A DNA stretch of 19,990 nucleotides, from positions 1 to 19,990 of the forward strand of contig JAPYRO010000004.1 of the NCBI GenBank assembly GCA_029941095.1. The letters run 5' to 3'. Both the position numbers and the translations under genes were made by a program. The stretch is from Dehalococcoidia bacterium. GTDB lineage: Bacteria > Chloroflexota > Dehalococcoidia > UBA6926. The first letter of the stretch is position 1, and every line of letters starts with the position of its first letter. Positions 1-7,288 of the stretch are shown one piece after another. Below the pieces are notes generated by a model. The model was not told where the DNA came from. It saw only the letters and a list, made by a program, of their open reading frames with translations, and did not search any database.

Positions 1-230
1 CATCTGAATACATCACGATAAAGCGAGGTACATTTACAGGATCTGATAGCCTAGATTTACCTATATCCGCTTTACAAGAGGTAAATTCAAAGCCAGGCAT
101 ACTAGGACAAAGTCTAGGGTACACCTCTCTCAATCTAATTCTAAAAGACGGTAGAAGCGCACATTTAAGCTACGTCCCAATAAGCGCTCCGATAAGATCA
201 CATCTCGAATCAAGGATGACAAACGATTAG
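1..230 (+). CDS. C-terminal part of a bacterial PH-like (bPH) domain protein, 5' truncated
   Basis: The frame is open from the window edge (first full codon at 3) to TAG at 228-230, giving 75 residues with no start inside. The pattern resembles the end of the YdbS/YdbT-type bacterial PH domain: a strand (ITIKRGTFTG), then LPISALQEVNSKPGILGQSLGY, close to the family's usual 'i.l.ri..v....gllgrllGyg', then a strand, a DG turn and a short C-terminal helix (SAPIRSHLESRM). Proteins of this family are usually small membrane-anchored proteins of unknown role. The membrane segments would lie upstream of the window. The family match is by eye from a pattern, so it is tentative. The next gene starts 24 bases downstream on the same strand. 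Confidence 0.5.
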   Translation, partial: SEYITIKRGTFTGSDSLDLPISALQEVNSKPGILGQSLGYTSLNLILKDGRSAHLSYVPISAPIRSHLESRMTND

Positions 231-254
231 CTTCACAAGAATTAACCAATTGAT

Positions 255-1493
255 TTGAAATTATTATCAAAATACCGTGACGATCCAAACTTTAATGGGC
301 AGACAATTACGCTGATAGTTTCTTTGGGCTCTAATTTATTATCATATTCGATACTGGCTACCTTTGGTTTATTCTTTGTCTCTATGGTTGAAGAATTCGA
401 TTGGAGCGCGACTGCAGGGAGTTTGGGGTTCGCAGTAACTTGGCTTGCCAGAAGTATATTTTCACCCCTGAGCGGTTTTTCTTATGGGAAATTTGGTACA
501 CGGATAGTTACAGTGTCCGGCTCCTTGATTCTTGCCCTTGGATTACTATTAAGTTCGTCTATGAATTCACAGTGGGAGTACGCATTATATTTTGGTGTGG
601 TTGTATCAGCTGGTACAACGGCTTTATCGATGAGTCATTCGATTTTAATACCTAGATGGTTTACACATAATAGAGGGTTCGCTATGGGAATCGTTTCTAC
701 GGCTTACGGGTTGGGGCCGTTAGTTTTTTTCCCTTTAATTAATGTATTGATAGACACTTTAGGCTGGAGAAACACTTTAAATGTTTATGCATTAGCTTTA
801 GTTATTTTTGGAATCATAGCGCTATTAACGATACGAAATTTTCCTTCTGCGCAATTTGATGATCCAGTTGCTGTCCTGGATCCACCTCAGTCTTGGTCGT
901 TGATAGACGCGTTAACTGGGAAACGGTTCTGGGCCCTAGGAACCATGTACGTTGCAGGATTCCTCGGATATCAAATGCTTGTAGCGCACCAGGTCGCATA
1001 TGTTGAAGCTGCCGGCATAGAACGAGGAGTAATCGTCTCTGCGCTTTCGTTTATGGGTGGATTAACGCTTATAGGGGCAGTGATTGGAGGATCCCTATCA
1101 GACAAATTAGGTCGGGAGATAGTATTTTTCGGCTCTAGTGTCATAGGGACATTAGGTATCTTATCTTTTATATTGCTCTCTATGTATTCAGGTAACCTAA
1201 TTTTCCTTCTTGGTTTCTCAGTGCTTGGTGGTATCGGGTTTGGTATGCGATTGCCATTGGTTCTCACCATCGCCGCAGACGTTTTTCAAGGCCCATTGTT
1301 CCCTAGACTGTTAGGTTTTTTGGGAGTCGCAACTGCCATAGGAGGGTTTACTGGCCCAATGCTCGCAGGGATCATTTTTGACCTCACTAGCTCCTATTTG
1401 CCTGCTCTGATCGTAAGCGCAACGGCGATGCTTGGATCAGGGTTAATGGTATGGGTAGTAGCCCCAACAAGAAAGGGGGCTTTCTCCAAATAA
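255..1493 (+). CDS. MFS transporter, monocarboxylate/oxalate-formate-like
   Basis: A 412-residue polytopic membrane protein with about 12 hydrophobic segments in two halves, as expected for the major facilitator superfamily. The segment around residues 138-172 (NRGFAMGIVSTAYGLGPLVF, then DTLGWRNT) matches the pattern of the MCT/oxalate:formate branch, where RG.A.G and GWR are typical. A motif-A-like loop (GGSLSDKLGRE) lies between the first two helices of the second half. Substrates in this branch are usually small mono- or dicarboxylates, so import or export of an organic acid is likely but not shown. The frame is closed by TAA at 243-245, so the TTG at 255 is the most likely start (ATT at 249 is the only other early option). 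No clear Shine-Dalgarno sequence precedes it. It converges on the lyase gene, with 8 bases between the two stop codons. The neighbouring lyase and hydroxy-acid oxidase fit an organic-acid role. Confidence 0.85.
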   Translation: MKLLSKYRDDPNFNGQTITLIVSLGSNLLSYSILATFGLFFVSMVEEFDWSATAGSLGFAVTWLARSIFSPLSGFSYGKFGTRIVTVSGSLILALGLLLSSSMNSQWEYALYFGVVVSAGTTALSMSHSILIPRWFTHNRGFAMGIVSTAYGLGPLVFFPLINVLIDTLGWRNTLNVYALALVIFGIIALLTIRNFPSAQFDDPVAVLDPPQSWSLIDALTGKRFWALGTMYVAGFLGYQMLVAHQVAYVEAAGIERGVIVSALSFMGGLTLIGAVIGGSLSDKLGREIVFFGSSVIGTLGILSFILLSMYSGNLIFLLGFSVLGGIGFGMRLPLVLTIAADVFQGPLFPRLLGFLGVATAIGGFTGPMLAGIIFDLTSSYLPALIVSATAMLGSGLMVWVVAPTRKGAFSK

Positions 1494-1501
1494 ATGAACG
1501 G

Positions 1502-2359
1502 TTACTCTTTTTTCGTAGAGTATTTAGACTCCATCTCCAATAGTTTATCTACTTTTAGCGTTTTCGTAATTGCCTCACGCAATTCAGCCCCATCGCCATC
1601 AGCATCTTGATCCATAGCTCCGGTCTCGAACAATTCCTTCATAAACGAAGATATTGCTGTATGCAAACCAAACATAGGGCCTCTATGTATCTGAATCTTA
1701 AACCCTAATGCGTCTACATCGGACACTGGCAGCTGGCCGTTGTACATCCGCGGTATATCTTTAAGATGGTCAGCATAATTTCTCAAATCTTCCCGAGTTT
1801 TTATCCCGTCTACAAAAACAATATCCGCTCCCGCCTGATAAAAAGCTTTGCACCGATTTATCGTGTCTTCCCAACCATTAACCGCTAAAGCGTCTGATCG
1901 CCCTATAATCACAAAATCTGGATCGGATCGAGCATCAACAGCAGACCGGATTTTTGCTACAGCTTCGTCTAGAGGAATAACATCCTTTCCTTCAAAAAAC
2001 CCACATTTTTTAGGTGTTACTTGATCTTCAATATGAATGGCAGCAACTCCTGATCTTTCATACTCTTGGACAGTCCTAAACGTATTAATTGGATTCCCAT
2101 AGCCCGTATCAGCATCTGCGATAACAGGAATATCGACCGACTGTGCAATATAAGTTGCATTCTGAACCATTTCTGTCTGCGTAAGTAACCCAAAATCAGG
2201 AATGCCTCGGGACATAGAAACTCCGAATCCCGACATATACACCGCCGAAAACCCGGTCTCCTCCGCGATCCTAGCGGCGAAAGCATCATAAGCGAAAGGA
2301 GCAAGTGTCAATCCGGTTTGAGATAGCAAATCTCTCAGCTTTTTAGTCTTTTCCCCCAT
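1502..2359 (-). CDS. Isocitrate lyase/PEP mutase superfamily lyase (2-methylisocitrate lyase-like)
   Basis: A 285-residue TIM-barrel protein of the isocitrate lyase/PEP mutase superfamily, of usual length for methylisocitrate or dimethylmalate lyases and oxaloacetate decarboxylase-like members. Visible motifs are ADADTGYGN at 81-89 (metal and substrate binding), HIEDQ at 109-113, KKCG at 117-120 holding the cysteine that acts as acid/base in lyase members, and IIGRSDA at 151-157 in place of the common IIARTDA. True PEP mutases lack the KKCG cysteine, so a C-C lyase is more likely than a phosphonate mutase. The residue after KKCG is Phe where isocitrate and methylisocitrate lyases usually have His, so the substrate is probably different. 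The start ATG has GGAGAAAA about 7 bases upstream. It follows the second MFS gene on the same strand after 90 bases and has its own candidate promoter there. Exact substrate unknown. Confidence 0.85.
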   Translation of the reverse strand: MGEKTKKLRDLLSQTGLTLAPFAYDAFAARIAEETGFSAVYMSGFGVSMSRGIPDFGLLTQTEMVQNATYIAQSVDIPVIADADTGYGNPINTFRTVQEYERSGVAAIHIEDQVTPKKCGFFEGKDVIPLDEAVAKIRSAVDARSDPDFVIIGRSDALAVNGWEDTINRCKAFYQAGADIVFVDGIKTREDLRNYADHLKDIPRMYNGQLPVSDVDALGFKIQIHRGPMFGLHTAISSFMKELFETGAMDQDADGDGAELREAITKTLKVDKLLEMESKYSTKKE

Positions 2360-2382
2360 CTTGTTTTCTCCAATCTATGACC

Positions 2383-2422
2383 TATATATCCGTATTACAA
2401 TATTCTTTCAATTCGTATTACA
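2383..2422 (-). promoter_or_regulatory. Promoter of the lyase gene with a direct-repeat operator
   Basis: Read on the minus strand, TTGAAA (2411-2406) and TATATA (2388-2383) are separated by exactly 17 bases, placing transcription start near 2376, about 17 bases before the lyase ATG. The 9-mer TGTAATACG occurs twice, at 2422-2414 and 2399-2391, 23 bases apart. One copy lies just upstream of the -35 and the other between -35 and -10. This is a natural place for a repressor or activator that binds direct repeats. No regulator gene is adjacent. Confidence 0.5.
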
Positions 2423-2449
2423 TATGTATAAATGGGGGCCCTATTTCGC

Positions 2450-3763
2450 TTACGCATAAACTCCAGGTGAGCTCTCTTTAAGCCTTGGATACAAGATTAA
2501 AGGTAAAAGCATAATGGCACCACCCAATAGCCCTACAGCAACTAACCCTAAGTACTCTACAACTATTCCTCCCACTAGGGGTGTAACAATAGAAACCGCT
2601 GATGCTACAGAATCATTAGTCCCTATAGCTCTACCTCTCTCCTCAGGGTCACTTGTATCAGCTATTAAGGCAGTGGACGCCACATTGGTTCCTGACCAAC
2701 CTAATCCAATTATGAACAACCCAAAAGTTATTATCCAATATTGGTCAGTCAAAGGTACCAGACAAGATCCTATTGCAACCAAAATAACCCCAGCGCCTAA
2801 AACAGGTTTTCTCCCTATCCTGTCACTTAATCTCCCCATTGGTACTGAGAATGCAAACATGCCAAAAACATGCAGGGAAACCGTAAGAGAAATAGAAGAT
2901 AAAGAATAGCCAGATTCAGACAAAACCAAAGGTGTCATTACCATCATCATTGCCATTGTGCCTTGGGCGGCTCCATAGCAAGAAAATGCTACTTGTTTAT
3001 TTTTATCTTTCAAAAATCTTTTGATACCTGTATTTGATTCTGCTCCTTTCTGTTGAATAATCTTCTCAGCTGTTACTCCCTCCCAAAATTTCTCTAGATT
3101 CATGGCAATAAATTTAGGGTCAGGCCTAACTAACAAAATAAAAATTAACGCGGGCAGGAGGACTACTGGTGTAAGGCCCCAGGAGATTGTAATTGGATCA
3201 TAGCTATATTCTTTAGATAAAATCTCACCTAAGGCAACCAGTATAGGTGCTCCAAACGCTCCTATTACGCTTCCAGTTAAAACATAACCAAGCCCTTCTG
3301 CTCTTCTAGAAACAGGATACATATCAGCGGCAGCTACTCTTAGTTGCATAACAGCACCAACTCCTAGACCAAGAATTAGTATTCCGATAACAAAAAGAGG
3401 AAACGAAAGCATAGTCATACAAATCCCTAAAACTATCGAGCCAGAGGTTGTCATTAGTAAACCAATCAGCATTCCTGGTTTTCTGCCATAAACATCGGTC
3501 AATTTACCCATCGGATAAGCAACAGCGAATCGGCTGATCCCTAAAATGCCTCCTCCTAATCCTGCCAAGCTCGCATTCCCCAATAGTCTTATTACCATGA
3601 TTGCACTAAATGTCACGGCAAGTTGCATACCTACTCCCTGTAACGCCTGTGCTAATGCGAAGAAAACAGTATTCTTCATTATCAATCTAGGAATAGGAGG
3701 GATGTTTGAAGAGGCCTTCTCTGTTTTCACTTTTGGTTCGTTCATTTCGTTTTCTTGTGGCAT
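2450..3763 (-). CDS. MFS transporter, drug/metabolite H+ antiporter-like
   Basis: A 437-residue major facilitator superfamily protein with about 12 membrane segments after a hydrophilic N-terminus of about 30 residues rich in Lys and Glu. Two motif-A loops are clear, GKLTDVYGRKPG in the first half and GRLSDRIGRKPV in the second, the latter after a FGMFAFSVP helix. This is the DHA1-like arrangement, which includes efflux pumps and metabolite transporters; the substrate cannot be read from the sequence. The ATG start has a modest AAAGAAAG purine stretch upstream. It is transcribed toward the lyase gene and divergently from the hydroxy-acid oxidase gene, with which it shares a 139-base intergenic region. 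It is not closely similar by eye to the MFS gene at 255-1493, so the two are not a recent duplication. Confidence 0.85.
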   Translation of the reverse strand: MPQENEMNEPKVKTEKASSNIPPIPRLIMKNTVFFALAQALQGVGMQLAVTFSAIMVIRLLGNASLAGLGGGILGISRFAVAYPMGKLTDVYGRKPGMLIGLLMTTSGSIVLGICMTMLSFPLFVIGILILGLGVGAVMQLRVAAADMYPVSRRAEGLGYVLTGSVIGAFGAPILVALGEILSKEYSYDPITISWGLTPVVLLPALIFILLVRPDPKFIAMNLEKFWEGVTAEKIIQQKGAESNTGIKRFLKDKNKQVAFSCYGAAQGTMAMMMVMTPLVLSESGYSLSSISLTVSLHVFGMFAFSVPMGRLSDRIGRKPVLGAGVILVAIGSCLVPLTDQYWIITFGLFIIGLGWSGTNVASTALIADTSDPEERGRAIGTNDSVASAVSIVTPLVGGIVVEYLGLVAVGLLGGAIMLLPLILYPRLKESSPGVYA

Positions 3764-3827
3764 TGCATACTCTTTCTTTAGGGTAGTCTATAAATATTAC
3801 CTGATGTGTTAGCATAGCATCTCAGAC

Positions 3828-3839
3828 TTTTACGTAAAA
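3828..3839. promoter_or_regulatory. Perfect 12-bp palindrome in a divergent promoter region
   Basis: TTTTACGTAAAA is a perfect palindrome in the intergenic region between the minus-strand MFS gene and the plus-strand hydroxy-acid oxidase gene. A TACAAT that could serve as -10 for the oxidase gene lies downstream at 3867-3872, without a good -35. The position suits an operator for a dimeric regulator. This is suggestive only, because A/T-rich palindromes arise by chance. Confidence 0.3.
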
Positions 3840-3892
3840 TAGATTAAGGAATCGGATAGCTTTTGATACAATTGTCGTAGAAGTAATTACTT

Positions 3893-3897
3893 GGAGG
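3893..3897 (+). promoter_or_regulatory. Shine-Dalgarno sequence that sets the TTG start at 3903
   Basis: GGAGG at 3893-3897 sits 5 bases before TTG at 3903. An in-frame TTG at 3891 overlaps this GGAGG and would leave no ribosome binding site, so the protein most likely begins at 3903, four residues shorter than the longest frame. Confidence 0.7.
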
Positions 3898-3902
3898 TAA
3901 AA

Positions 3903-4976
3903 TTGGAATCCCAATTCCCAACAAACGAAGAAATTATAAGAGCAGCTAAGAGAAACATGGATCAAGCAGGCTGGGATTATTTGGTTGGTGGTACTGAAAC
4001 CGAAACCAGCATGCGCAGAAATCGTTTATCCCTAGACAAGAAGGGGTTCCGCCCAAGAGTTTTGGTAGATGTATCTAAATTGGATACCTCTATTAACTTG
4101 CTAGGATACCCTCTCAAAATTCCCGTTATTTTGGCCCCTATCGGTGGGTTAACAAGAATTCACCCCAATGGCCCGGTGGAAGCAACTAAATCCGCAAATG
4201 AATTCGGTGTTATCCATACGTTAAGTTCAGTAAGCGGAGCAGAACTTGAGACTGTAGCAGAAGATAACGATAGTACAAAATTTTTCCAAATGTATATTCC
4301 TGGAGATTGGAACGAGATAAAAACCCTTCTAGACAGGGTGAAAAAGGCCAACTTCAAAGCTTTGGCACTTACTGTTGATAACGCCCGCTATAGTATAAGG
4401 GAGCGTCCTTTAAAGTACGGAACGGCGCCTCCCGGCCTTGGCCCAAGAAACCCGGGGCCTGGCGCTTCGGCAACTTGGGAGTTAATGGACAAAATCAAGG
4501 ACTATTCTGGTTTACCCTTTATGGTTAAAGGTATAGCTACTCCAGAAGACGCACGTATAGCAATAGATCATGGAGTGGATGTTATTTGGATATCAAATCA
4601 TGGGGGGCGGGGACTAGACCACGGAATGGGAACGTTGGACATGCTGGAGGCTATTGTCCCTGAGGTTAAAGGGAAAGCAGAATTAGTCGTAGATGGAAGC
4701 ATATTACGAGGAAGTGATGTTGTAAAAGCCGTTGCACTCGGAGCCAATGCTATTAGCATTGGCAAACTTCAAGGTTGGGGTTTAGCAGCAGGAGGAGCGG
4801 CAGGTTTAACAAGGACGCTACAGATTATGGAAGAAGAAATAATAAGTGCTATGGCTCTTCTAGGGGTAACCCAAGTTGATCAATTAAGCAAAGACTATAT
4901 AACATCAGCAGAGCCAGTAGCACCGCCACACGAATACAGTACTTGGGTTAATATGCCAGAAGGACGAATGCTTTAA
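3903..4976 (+). CDS. FMN-dependent 2-hydroxy-acid oxidase/dehydrogenase
   Basis: A 357-residue member of the glycolate oxidase/lactate dehydrogenase (flavin) family, which oxidises (S)-2-hydroxy acids to 2-oxo acids in the cytosol. Compared from memory with spinach glycolate oxidase, the active-site residues are present: Tyr26 (WDY), Tyr131 (QMY), Asp159 (LTVDN), Lys209 (VKG), His233 and Arg236 (SNHGGR). The FMN-phosphate region is unusual: the family's DGG-[IV]-RRG is DGSILRG here, so the first Arg is Leu, and the following GR pair is GK (GKLQGW). Length is normal for the family. The start is the TTG at 3903, set by GGAGG. It lies upstream of phoB on the same strand with 72 bases between and is divergent from an MFS gene. 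The exact hydroxy acid is unknown. The nearby lyase and transporters suggest an organic-acid breakdown role. Confidence 0.85.
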   Translation: MESQFPTNEEIIRAAKRNMDQAGWDYLVGGTETETSMRRNRLSLDKKGFRPRVLVDVSKLDTSINLLGYPLKIPVILAPIGGLTRIHPNGPVEATKSANEFGVIHTLSSVSGAELETVAEDNDSTKFFQMYIPGDWNEIKTLLDRVKKANFKALALTVDNARYSIRERPLKYGTAPPGLGPRNPGPGASATWELMDKIKDYSGLPFMVKGIATPEDARIAIDHGVDVIWISNHGGRGLDHGMGTLDMLEAIVPEVKGKAELVVDGSILRGSDVVKAVALGANAISIGKLQGWGLAAGGAAGLTRTLQIMEEEIISAMALLGVTQVDQLSKDYITSAEPVAPPHEYSTWVNMPEGRML

Positions 4977-5048
4977 AATTATAGGACCTTATTCAACTAT
5001 GTTACTAGAATCGATGATCGTCTACTCACGGAAAAAATACATATATTC

Positions 5049-5759
5049 ATGGACTTCGCTATGACCGAACAAGTTTCTGTTTTGATTATCGAAGATGAAG
5101 AAAATATATCAGACGCAATTCAATATAATTTAAAGCAAAATGGCTACCAAGTTTCAGCAGCACAAGACGGCCTCAAAGGCTTGGAAATCATTGAAAATCA
5201 ACGAGTGGATTTGCTAATATTGGACATAATGCTACCAGGAATGGATGGCCTCGATGTATGTAAGGAAATACGTAAAACATCAGATATGCCAATTATTATG
5301 CTTACAGCTAGAAGTGAAGAACATAATAAAGTTGTAGGACTAGAATTAGGCGCTGATGACTACGTCACAAAACCGTTTAGTATGTCAGAATTGCTAGCCC
5401 GGGTTAAAAGTTTGCTCAGACGATCAAAAATGAAGCCCGCGTCACCAGTAAAGCCTCTCAGTATTTTAGAGTCGGGTGATTTACAGGTCGATTTAGATAG
5501 GCACATAGCAACTATCGAGAAAACCAACCTTGATCTAAGGCCAAAACAATTTGACCTATTAACTTTTTTCCTACGCAACAAAGGGAAAGCACTTAGCAGA
5601 GATCAAATACTAGAGAATTTGTGGGGCTACGATTATATAGGTGATGTAAGAACAGTTGATGTTCATGTTAGATGGCTAAGAGAAATAATTGAAAAAGACA
5701 GCAGGAAACCGAAGCGAATTATAACAGTAAGAGGTTTTGGATACAGATTTGACCAATGA
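5049..5759 (+). CDS. phoB: Phosphate response regulator PhoB/PhoP, OmpR family
   Basis: A 236-residue response regulator. The receiver domain (about 8-125) has the acidic pair EDEE at 15-18, the phosphorylated Asp59 (LILD), Thr86 (MLTAR) and Lys108 (TKPF). A winged-helix OmpR-type DNA-binding domain (about 140-235) ends with RTVDVHVRWLREIIE and ITVRGFGYRF. Its identity as the phosphate regulator rests on context: it overlaps phoR and precedes pstSCAB-phoU. The first ATG at 5049 and a second at 5061 are both possible; neither has a strong Shine-Dalgarno sequence, and homologs often begin close to the second. A TACATA at 5038-5043 lies 5 bases before the first ATG and could be a -10. No Pho-box repeats are visible in the 72 bases upstream, so autoregulation by phosphate is not evident. 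Confidence 0.92.
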   Translation: MDFAMTEQVSVLIIEDEENISDAIQYNLKQNGYQVSAAQDGLKGLEIIENQRVDLLILDIMLPGMDGLDVCKEIRKTSDMPIIMLTARSEEHNKVVGLELGADDYVTKPFSMSELLARVKSLLRRSKMKPASPVKPLSILESGDLQVDLDRHIATIEKTNLDLRPKQFDLLTFFLRNKGKALSRDQILENLWGYDYIGDVRTVDVHVRWLREIIEKDSRKPKRIITVRGFGYRFDQ

Positions 5760-7168
5760 GCAAGTACTTTCGATTCCCAAGAAAATCAACAGGGGAAATA
5801 CGCCTCAAAGGGATCCTGTGGAGTGTTTTTCTCACTTGGCTTATCCTGATAGGAATCGCAAATTTATTACTAGTTACTATATTTGAACAAACTATAGGGC
5901 AATCCTTAATATATATACGTAGCATTACTTTCATATTAATCAGCTTGATAGCTTTGGTGATCGGGGCAGCACTGTATTCAATTGAAAAAATGATGGTTTC
6001 TATTAGAGAAATTACTGGGGGGTTAGAGCATCTCTATGAGAGAGACCTCCCTCATTCAGAAAAAGATCGAGGCCCTACAGAACTGATTAATTTAATATCT
6101 TCAATGAACAGCATATCCGAAGATGTGCGATCCAATTTCAGTGACCTCTCTAATGAAAGAGATACACTGTCATCGCTATTGGAAACCATGACTGATGGAG
6201 TAATACTAGTAGAAGATGGCAAGATCGAAATCATGAATAATTCAGCGTATGAGATCCTGGGGATAACAGAAATTCCCGAAGAATCCAATTCCTTTATGAA
6301 TATTATTAGAGACCACGAAATGAACTCAATTCTAGAAGAAACAATAGCAACAAGTGCACGAGTGGAGTCAGATATTTCATTTAATCAGACAAACAAGATC
6401 GTCCATGTCACATCCTCACCCGGGACACAAGGGAACGCAAAGAAAGTTCTGCTTACGCTTCATGACTTAACAGAGTCACGTCATATTGATCAAACTCGGA
6501 GAGAATTCGTCAGTAATGTATCACACGAGATGAGAACCCCTATTGCTTCAATAAAAGCGATGGTGGAATCATTGGAAAATGGGGCGATACAAGATGAAGA
6601 ATACGCATCTGATTTTTTGCACAGGATTCACTCTACTGTTGATTCGATGAACGACATCGTTTCAGATCTTTTGATATTATCCAAAGCTGAATCAGACCAT
6701 AAAAACATCACGACAGACAAAGTAGATATTAAAAGAGCAGCTGAATTTGCATCCAGGGCCTTAAGCGAAAAAGCTAAAGGGAAATCAGTTGCTATATCCG
6801 TCACTTCCAAAGGATCACTTGCGTTAGTAAAAGCAAATGAGACACAAATTGAAATCGTTTTCACTAATTTAATCGACAATGCTATTAAGTTCTCTCACGA
6901 AAACGGTAAAGTGGCAATAGAAATAGATTCGGAAGACAACGTAGTGGTTACATCCGTAAAGGACAATGGAATAGGCATCGATCGAGAACATATAGATAGA
7001 ATATTTGAAAGGTTTTATAAAGCGGAAAGGTCGCGTCATAACGAAGGTACTGGTCTCGGATTATCTATAGTTAGACATGTTGTCGAATCATATGGAGGTT
7101 CTATTGAAGTCAAAAGTAATTTAGGAGAAGGAGCTATTTTTTCATTTACATTACCCAAATTAGCATGA
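5756..7168 (+). CDS. phoR: Phosphate sensor histidine kinase PhoR
   Basis: A 470-residue membrane histidine kinase that phosphorylates PhoB under phosphate limitation. Two membrane segments lie at about 20-43 and 54-76, with only about a dozen residues between them, so there is no real periplasmic sensor domain, as is usual for PhoR that senses through Pst and PhoU. A linker of about 55 residues is followed by a PAS-like domain (about 135-240; SLLETMTDGVILVEDGKIEI). The H-box is FVSNVSHEMRTP with His257. The ATPase domain has the N-box FTNLIDNAIKFS, the G1 box DNGIGI, the F-box IFERFYKAE and the G2 box GTGLGLSIV. The start ATG overlaps the phoB stop by 4 bases (ATGA), so the two are translationally coupled. 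It is followed by the pstS promoter region. Confidence 0.92.
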   Translation: MSKYFRFPRKSTGEIRLKGILWSVFLTWLILIGIANLLLVTIFEQTIGQSLIYIRSITFILISLIALVIGAALYSIEKMMVSIREITGGLEHLYERDLPHSEKDRGPTELINLISSMNSISEDVRSNFSDLSNERDTLSSLLETMTDGVILVEDGKIEIMNNSAYEILGITEIPEESNSFMNIIRDHEMNSILEETIATSARVESDISFNQTNKIVHVTSSPGTQGNAKKVLLTLHDLTESRHIDQTRREFVSNVSHEMRTPIASIKAMVESLENGAIQDEEYASDFLHRIHSTVDSMNDIVSDLLILSKAESDHKNITTDKVDIKRAAEFASRALSEKAKGKSVAISVTSKGSLALVKANETQIEIVFTNLIDNAIKFSHENGKVAIEIDSEDNVVVTSVKDNGIGIDREHIDRIFERFYKAERSRHNEGTGLGLSIVRHVVESYGGSIEVKSNLGEGAIFSFTLPKLA

Positions 7169-7190
7169 GACTATACGGGCCGATAAAATC

Positions 7191-7255
7191 TTAACTAACC
7201 TTTAATAAATATTTAATGTAAAACAAACACTTTTTTAATCTTAACCATCTATATT
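7191..7255 (+). promoter_or_regulatory. Pho-box array and promoter of pstS
   Basis: TTAA-type hexamers stand exactly 11 bases apart: TTAACT at 7191, TTAATA at 7202 and TTAATG at 7213. The position at 7224 is degenerate, and TTAATC falls at 7235, again in phase. This matches the known 11-bp direct-repeat layout of PhoB/PhoP sites, where OmpR-family dimers bind one face of the helix; the B. subtilis PhoP unit is TT(A/C)ACA with 5-bp spacers. A TATATT at 7250-7255 can serve as -10, so the last repeats cover the -35 region, as in activated Pho promoters. Transcription would start near 7262 and pstS translation at 7289, with AAGGA at 7277-7281. Confidence 0.65.
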
Positions 7256-7288
7256 TCTTATGAAGAGAAAACGCACAAGGATATATAC

